A program made the position numbers and the translations under genes. Below, one piece after another: positions 59,607 to 64,000 of a stretch of 64,000 nt of DNA. Position 1 is the first letter of the stretch; each line of letters opens with the position of its first letter. The notes beneath the pieces were generated by a model that had not been told where the DNA came from, did no database searches, and saw only the letters and a list, made by a program, of their open reading frames with translations. Source of the DNA: Streptomyces nojiriensis (GTDB lineage: Bacteria > Actinomycetota > Actinomycetes > Streptomycetales > Streptomycetaceae). Where the stretch lies: positions 7,687,501 through 7,751,500 of the forward strand of contig NZ_CP071139.1 of the NCBI RefSeq assembly GCF_017639205.1, written 5' to 3'.

Positions 59607-60446
59607 ATGGAGCGCCCCGCCTGGGCCCCGCCAGGCATCGACATATCGGTGCCCAGCGTGTCCCGCATCTATGATTACTACCTGGGCGGGTCCCACAATT
59701 TCGAGGTCGACCGCCAGACGGCTCGCCGCGCCATGGAATTCATGCCGGGACTGCCCAAGATCATGCAGGCCAACCGGGCATTCATGCGCCGCGCCGTCCG
59801 GCACGCCGTCGCCGAGGGCGTCACGCAGTTCCTCGACATCGGCTCCGGCATCCCCACCTTCGGCAATGTCCACGAGGTCGCCCAGGCCGCCAGCCCGCAG
59901 GCGCGCGTCGTCTACGTCGACCACGACCCCGTGGCCGTCGCGCACAGCCGGGCCGTCCTCACGGGGGACGACAACAGCGACATCGTCGCTGCCGACCTGC
60001 GCAAGCCCAAGGAGATCCTGGCCGCCCCCGAGGTCGGCCGGCTGCTCGACCTCGGCCGCCCGGTCGCCCTCCTGCTCGTCGCCGTCCTGCACTTCCTGGA
60101 GGACACGGACAACCCCTACGGCGCCGTCGCCGAGCTGCGCGACGCGCTGGCCCCCGGCAGCCTGCTGATCCTCACGCACGCCTCGTACGAGGGGATCCCG
60201 CTCACCCAGGAAACCGCCGCCGGCACCGTCGGCGTCTACCGGGACATGCGCAACCCCCTCGTCATGCGGACCCGGGAACAGATCAGCGGCTTCTTCGACG
60301 GGTTCGAGATGCTGGAGCCGGGCCTGGTGTCCATGCCCGACTGGCGGCCCGACCGGCCCGACCGGCCCGACGGCGGCGAGGACGCCGAGACACCGGAAGA
60401 CCCCTACGCCTTCTCGGGCTTCGGCGGCGTGGGACGCAAGGCGTGA
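59607..60446 (+). CDS. DUF574-type (Methyltransf_19) SAM-dependent methyltransferase-like protein
   Basis: A 279-residue actinobacterial methyltransferase of the DUF574 family, recognised by SVSRIYDYYLGGSHNFEVDR, the motif I-like FLDIGSGIPTFGNVHEVAQ, VVYVDHDPVAVAHSRAVL and VALLLVAVLHFLED. Members are numerous in Streptomyces and mostly uncharacterised. The ATG at 59607 has GGAG six bases upstream. Its stop overlaps the GTG of the GGDEF-EAL gene (GTGA), so the two are coupled; a regulatory partnership is possible. Confidence 0.88.
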   Translation: MERPAWAPPGIDISVPSVSRIYDYYLGGSHNFEVDRQTARRAMEFMPGLPKIMQANRAFMRRAVRHAVAEGVTQFLDIGSGIPTFGNVHEVAQAASPQARVVYVDHDPVAVAHSRAVLTGDDNSDIVAADLRKPKEILAAPEVGRLLDLGRPVALLLVAVLHFLEDTDNPYGAVAELRDALAPGSLLILTHASYEGIPLTQETAAGTVGVYRDMRNPLVMRTREQISGFFDGFEMLEPGLVSMPDWRPDRPDRPDGGEDAETPEDPYAFSGFGGVGRKA

Positions 60447-62680
60447 GACTTCCGGCACAGACGGCGGGCGCGCCGAAAGTCGCCGCGGCACCCGCCGCGG
60501 CACCGGCCACCGGGTCCGGGGCGGCCCCGCACGGCGGCATCGAGGACCGGATCGCCCGCTTCGCCACGATCTGGGGCCGGGCGATCTTCCCGGTCACGGC
60601 GACCTCGCTGACCCGCACCGAGTTCGAACGGCACCTCGTACCCCTCACCCGGACGCTCACCGAGGCCCTGCACGCGAGGCCCTTCGACGCCTCGGTCGCC
60701 CAGCAGGTGGGGGCGGAACTCGTCGCCGTGCACTGCACCGACCCCGAGGCCCTGGCCGGCACCCTCGGGGTGATCGAGTCGTACCTGGTGCTCTACTGCG
60801 GCCCGGACGGACCCGAGGGCTCCGGCGTGGAGGGCACCGAGGAGTACCGCTCCCGCTGCGCCCGGCTCCAGCACGCCATCGCGGCGGGGTACGCCCGCGC
60901 GCTGCGCGAGCGCACCCTCAGGGAGCAGGAGGCCATCGCGCGCTCCGCGCTGACCGCGCGCACCGACGCGCAGCAGGCCCTGCACGCGAGCGAGGAGCGC
61001 TTCCGGGCGGTCTTCGAGGGCGCGGCCGTGGGGATCGGCATCGCCGACCTCGACGGGAACGTCCTGGAGGTCAACGACACCCTGCTGCAGATGTTCGGCG
61101 GCCTGGAAGGGCACGTCCGCAGCCGCAACGTCAGCGAATGGGGGCACCCCGACGACACCCCGCACGTCTGGCGGATGTACGGCGAGCTGGTGCGCGGCGA
61201 GCGCGAGAGCTACCGCGTCGAGAAGCCCTACTACCGGCACGACGGCACCGTGCTCTGGACCAATCTGACGGTGTCGCTGCTGCGCGACGCCGACGGGAAG
61301 CCGCAGTACCAGCTGGCGCTGATGGAGGACACCACCGAACGCCGGCTGCTGAACCTGCGCCTGCGCTACGAAGCCACCCACGACGCCCTGACCGGCCTGC
61401 CCAACCGGACGCTGTTCTTCGAGCGGCTGGAGAAGGCCCTCGGCGGAGCCGGCGGCGACCGCTACGGCCTGTGCTACCTCGACCTCGACGGCTTCAAGGC
61501 GGTCAACGACAGCCTCGGGCACTCGGCGGGGGACCGGCTGCTGGTGGAGGTCGCCGACCGGCTGCAGAGCTGCGCGACCGGCCCCGGCGAGGTGGTCGCC
61601 CGGCTCGGCGGTGACGAGTTCGTCGCCCTGACCACCGGCTCCGACACCGAGCAGAAGGTGACCGACCTCGCCGTCCGCATACTGACCGCGCTGTCCACCC
61701 CGATCCGGCTGGAGGGCCGGGAACTGACGGTCCGGGGCAGCATCGGCATCGTCGAGGGCCGGGCCAAGGAACGCACCCCGGCGGAGGTGCTGCGCAGCGC
61801 CGACATCACGATGTACCGGGCCAAGGCGGCCGGCGGCAACCGCTTCGAATTCGCCGACGCCGAGGCCGACGCCCGCGCGATCACCCGCCACGGCCTGACC
61901 AACGCCCTGCCCGCGGCGCTGGAACGCGGCGAGTTCTTCATCGAGTACCAGCCGCTGGTCCACATGCGCGACGGCAGCGTGCACGGGGCCGAGGCGCTGG
62001 TGCGCTGGTCGCACCCGCAGTACGGGGTCCTCGGCCCGGACCGCTTCATCCCGCTCGCCGAACGCACCGGGCTGATCGTGCCGCTGGGCCGCTGGGTGCT
62101 GGAGGAAGCGGTCCGCCAGGCCCGCATCTGGCAGCGCCAGCACGGAGGCGCGGCCCTGCGCATCAACGTCAACCTCTCGCCGACCCAGCTGCACCACCCG
62201 GGCCTGGTCGCCGACACCGTGGCGGTGCTGGAGAAGTCCGGCCTCGCTCCGGGTGCGCTGTGCCTGGAGGTCACCGAATCGGCCCTGATAGGGGCCGACG
62301 ACGAACTCCTGGAACCGCTGCGCCGGCTCGCCGCCCTCGGCGTGGACATCGCCCTCGACGACTTCGGCACCGGCTACTCGAACCTGGCCAACCTGCGGAG
62401 GCTGCCGGTCAGCGTCCTGAAGCTCGACCGCTCCTTCACCCAGGGGATGCAGCAGCAGCCCGCGAACCCGGTCGACGTCAAGATCGTGGAGGGGATCGTC
62501 GCCCTGGCGCACAGCCTCGAACTCGCCGTCACCGTCGAGGGAGTGGAGACCGGAGCCCAGGCCGCCCAGCTGCGCGCCCTCGGCTGCGACACCGCTCAGG
62601 GCTGGTACTACGCCCGGCCCGGGGCCCCGGACCGCATCCACACCCTCTCCCTCTCGGACGCGGTGCCCACGCCCTCCTGA
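60443..62680 (+). CDS. PAS-GGDEF-EAL cyclic-di-GMP turnover protein
   Basis: A 745-residue protein. An N-terminal helical domain (1-170) precedes a PAS domain (about 180-305, FRAVFEGAAVGIGIADLDGN). The GGDEF domain has an intact signature GGDEF at 389-393 (ARLGGDEFVAL), and the EAL domain has Glu517-Ala-Leu (HGAEALVRW), EVTESAL and DDFGTGYSNL. Both sites look active, so it can make or degrade c-di-GMP, which controls development in Streptomyces. No membrane segments. It starts with GTG overlapping the DUF574 stop. It resembles RmdA/RmdB-type proteins but was not assigned to one. Confidence 0.92.
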   Translation: MRLPAQTAGAPKVAAAPAAAPATGSGAAPHGGIEDRIARFATIWGRAIFPVTATSLTRTEFERHLVPLTRTLTEALHARPFDASVAQQVGAELVAVHCTDPEALAGTLGVIESYLVLYCGPDGPEGSGVEGTEEYRSRCARLQHAIAAGYARALRERTLREQEAIARSALTARTDAQQALHASEERFRAVFEGAAVGIGIADLDGNVLEVNDTLLQMFGGLEGHVRSRNVSEWGHPDDTPHVWRMYGELVRGERESYRVEKPYYRHDGTVLWTNLTVSLLRDADGKPQYQLALMEDTTERRLLNLRLRYEATHDALTGLPNRTLFFERLEKALGGAGGDRYGLCYLDLDGFKAVNDSLGHSAGDRLLVEVADRLQSCATGPGEVVARLGGDEFVALTTGSDTEQKVTDLAVRILTALSTPIRLEGRELTVRGSIGIVEGRAKERTPAEVLRSADITMYRAKAAGGNRFEFADAEADARAITRHGLTNALPAALERGEFFIEYQPLVHMRDGSVHGAEALVRWSHPQYGVLGPDRFIPLAERTGLIVPLGRWVLEEAVRQARIWQRQHGGAALRINVNLSPTQLHHPGLVADTVAVLEKSGLAPGALCLEVTESALIGADDELLEPLRRLAALGVDIALDDFGTGYSNLANLRRLPVSVLKLDRSFTQGMQQQPANPVDVKIVEGIVALAHSLELAVTVEGVETGAQAAQLRALGCDTAQGWYYARPGAPDRIHTLSLSDAVPTPS

Positions 62681-62738
62681 CGCCCGCCCCGCCGGAAGGA
62701 CCCGAGCCCCGGCCCTTCGCCCGCGGCCCGGCCCTCAG

Positions 62739-62772
62739 CCCGCGGCCCGGGCGGGGAGCCCGGGGCCGCGGG
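62739..62772. terminator. GC-rich hairpin between convergent genes
   Basis: A 10-base stem CCCGCGGCCC / GGGCCGCGGG with a GC-rich loop between the GGDEF-EAL gene and the FAD monooxygenase gene, both ending here. Another copy of CCCGCGGCCC lies at about 62720, giving alternative pairing. It probably terminates one or both genes. Confidence 0.5.
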
Positions 62773-62793
62773 CCCGGCGGAGCCCGGCCTGCC

Positions 62794-63885
62794 TCAGGCT
62801 CCGGCGGGCGGCACGGACCGGCTCATGCCGACCTCCGTGCCGCGACCGGGGGTCCGCACGGCCTCCACGACCCGCTCGTACCGCTCGGCCGTGTCGGCCA
62901 GCACATCGGCGGCCACCGGCAGCCGCTCCGCCTCGTACGCGTCGAGCACCTCCTCGCCGCCGGGGCCGGCGAGAGCGGCGGCCAGCGTCCGGCCGAGGGC
63001 GGCCGCGTCCTGGATGCCGGTGTTCATGCCCAGTCCGCCGGCTATGGGCTGTACGTGCGCGGCATCCCCGGCGAGGAACACCCGTCCTTCCCGTATCCGC
63101 GTGGCCATCCGGACGTTGACCCGCCAGGCCGAGATCCAGGTGGCTTCGGTGAGCCGGATGCCCGGTACCCGGGCGTGGCTGTCGAAGATCCGCTGGAAGC
63201 TTTCCAGCGAGGGCGGCAGCGATTCGCCCCGCTCGTCCCGCTCGGGCGAGGCCTGCAGCTGGAAGCTGTCCGTCCCCGGCATCGGGCAGAGCAGGATCCC
63301 GCCGCCCTCCGAGGTGAACCACTGGTGCCACACGTCCCGGCTGAGCCCGGGTGCCCGGACATCCCCGATCACCATCGCGGGCTCTTCCTGCCCGCTTCCT
63401 TCGAAGGGGATGCCGAGCAGCTTGCGGGTGGTGCTGCGCCCGCCGTCGCACCCTGCGAGATAGCGGGCCGCGATCACGGTGCCGTCCGCCAGCTCCGCAC
63501 GTACCCCGGCCTCGTCCTGGGAGATTCCGGCGAGCTCCGAGCCGTACTCGACGTGCACGCCCAGCGCGGCGAGCCGGTCGCGCAGAGCCGCTTCGATCTG
63601 CCACTGCCCGATCAGCAGGCCGCCATCGGTGGGGGTGTCGTTGATGTGCTCCCCGTCGAAGTACTTGCGCAGGACCACGCTCGTGATCCCGGTGGTCGAC
63701 AGGGTGTCGAGCACGCCGAGCCGCTGGAAGACATCGAGGCTGGCCGGCAGGAGCCCCTTGCCCCGGGACTCGTGGTGCGGTTCGGTGCGCCGGTCGATGA
63801 CCCGCACGGCGAATCCGCGCAGTGCCAGGTCGCAGGCGAGCGTCAGTCCGGTCGGACCGGAGCCGGTGATCAGAACGTCGGTCAT
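62794..63885 (-). CDS. FAD-dependent aromatic monooxygenase-like protein (PheA/TfdB family)
   Basis: A 363-residue flavoprotein hydroxylase family member. The FAD motif is VLITGSGPTGLTLACDLALRGF (GxGxxG), the DG motif is AGCDGGRSTTRKLLGIPFE, and the GD motif is VFLAGDAAHVQPIAGGLGMN. It is shorter than the 520-550 residue phenol hydroxylases because the C-terminal thioredoxin-like domain is missing, as in PgaE/Rox-like members without it. Divergent from a gene at the right edge with a repeat-containing operator between. Substrate unknown: aromatic polyketide or antibiotic inactivation are candidates. Confidence 0.85.
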   Translation of the reverse strand: MTDVLITGSGPTGLTLACDLALRGFAVRVIDRRTEPHHESRGKGLLPASLDVFQRLGVLDTLSTTGITSVVLRKYFDGEHINDTPTDGGLLIGQWQIEAALRDRLAALGVHVEYGSELAGISQDEAGVRAELADGTVIAARYLAGCDGGRSTTRKLLGIPFEGSGQEEPAMVIGDVRAPGLSRDVWHQWFTSEGGGILLCPMPGTDSFQLQASPERDERGESLPPSLESFQRIFDSHARVPGIRLTEATWISAWRVNVRMATRIREGRVFLAGDAAHVQPIAGGLGMNTGIQDAAALGRTLAAALAGPGGEEVLDAYEAERLPVAADVLADTAERYERVVEAVRTPGRGTEVGMSRSVPPAGA

Positions 63886-63939
63886 GGGATGTCCTCTCCT
63901 CGTCGATGCCTCAAGGAAAGCGGCTCCCGAGGAAAAAGC

Positions 63940-63964
63940 AACCCGGTTAAAAAAATAACCCGGT
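63940..63964 (+). promoter_or_regulatory. Repeats between divergent genes, likely regulator operator
   Basis: Two direct copies of AACCCGGT at 63940-63947 and 63957-63964 (17-base spacing), with an inverted GGTTA/TAACC in the AT-rich middle. They sit between the FAD monooxygenase start and the ATG at 63990, so a regulator encoded to the right, or the same regulator for both genes, could bind here. Confidence 0.5.
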
Positions 63965-63989
63965 CACGAATCCGTGCTACGCTGTGTGC

Positions 63990-64000
63990 ATGGAGAACAC
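63990..64000 (+). CDS. Start of a divergent gene, probably a regulator (partial)
   Basis: Only three codons and a bit (ATGGAGAAC) lie in the window. The position, divergent from a FAD monooxygenase with an operator-like repeat between, fits a TetR- or MarR-type regulator, but the sequence is too short to confirm. Confidence 0.3.

Noticed and set aside
60404..62641. A 745-residue minus-strand frame opposite the GGDEF-EAL gene
   Set aside because: Same length range as the real gene but no domain; the GGDEF-EAL protein has clear catalytic motifs on the plus strand.

Overview
The window is high-GC DNA with strong G/C in third codon positions, frequent GTG and TTG starts, and many stop/start overlaps (ATGA, GTGA). 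Several protein families are typical of actinomycetes: an Rpf-LysM-M23 wall hydrolase, a LysX fusion, a class F sortase, a DUF574-type methyltransferase and a PP2C protein with an anti-sigma-like ATPase. A Streptomyces or close relative is the best reading. No tRNA, rRNA or CRISPR array was seen.

Region 1 (1-851): the 3' end of a beta-lactamase-family serine hydrolase and a GNAT acetyltransferase. Region 2 (870-15095): a compact unassigned biosynthetic cluster in two divergent arms. The leftward arm holds an aldose 1-epimerase, a GNAT enzyme, a luciferase-like monooxygenase, a double-SIS sugar isomerase-like protein, a free carrier protein coupled by ATGA to a beta-lactamase-fold hydrolase, a methyltransferase and a cupin-like protein. 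The rightward arm holds an Fe(II)/2-oxoglutarate oxygenase, a PLP enzyme, a BtpA/SgcQ barrel protein, an NRPS adenylation-carrier protein and an acyl-AMP ligase. It looks like a short amino-acid-derived, possibly sugar-bearing natural product. There is no regulator, transporter or canonical condensation domain inside it.

Region 3 (15173-23277): the most unusual locus. On the plus strand a small coiled-coil protein precedes a 718-residue caspase-like protein with a Cys-rich ribbon. Convergent to it, a tight four-gene minus-strand operon encodes an alpha/beta hydrolase, a CHAT-fold protein with a degenerate active site, an intact CHAT protease and a gingipain/C25-like protease. Several caspase-clan proteins, one apparently dead, plus a hydrolase suggest a proteolytic signalling or conflict system.

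Region 4 (23278-28850): a 760-base empty stretch, panD with a GNAT gene and a racemase-like gene, a Pro-rich small protein, then debris (broken VCBS-repeat gene, trypsin-like protease remnant, IS5-type transposase remnant) around a two-repeat secreted protein and a small membrane protein.

Region 5 (28851-48409): housekeeping and conserved genes. These include gnd, a wall hydrolase overlapped antisense by a DMT permease, an SDR with a zinc-knuckle-like insert, an HD-like protein, an NAD-epimerase, a lipase-maturation-factor-like membrane protein, a DUF1990/YndJ pair, a lipoprotein, a PAS-GAF-PP2C-ATPase regulator, an Fpg-type glycosylase, a DUF4913 protein and an ECF sigma factor.

Region 6 (48683-64000): envelope and signalling genes. 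CapA-like lipoprotein, UspA, LysX, a polysaccharide deacetylase, a class F sortase and small surface proteins with C-terminal anchors. Two CTAG-bounded hairpin elements lie 3' of a DUF4239 gene. A DUF574 methyltransferase is coupled to a PAS-GGDEF-EAL protein. A FAD monooxygenase diverges from a gene that starts at the right edge.
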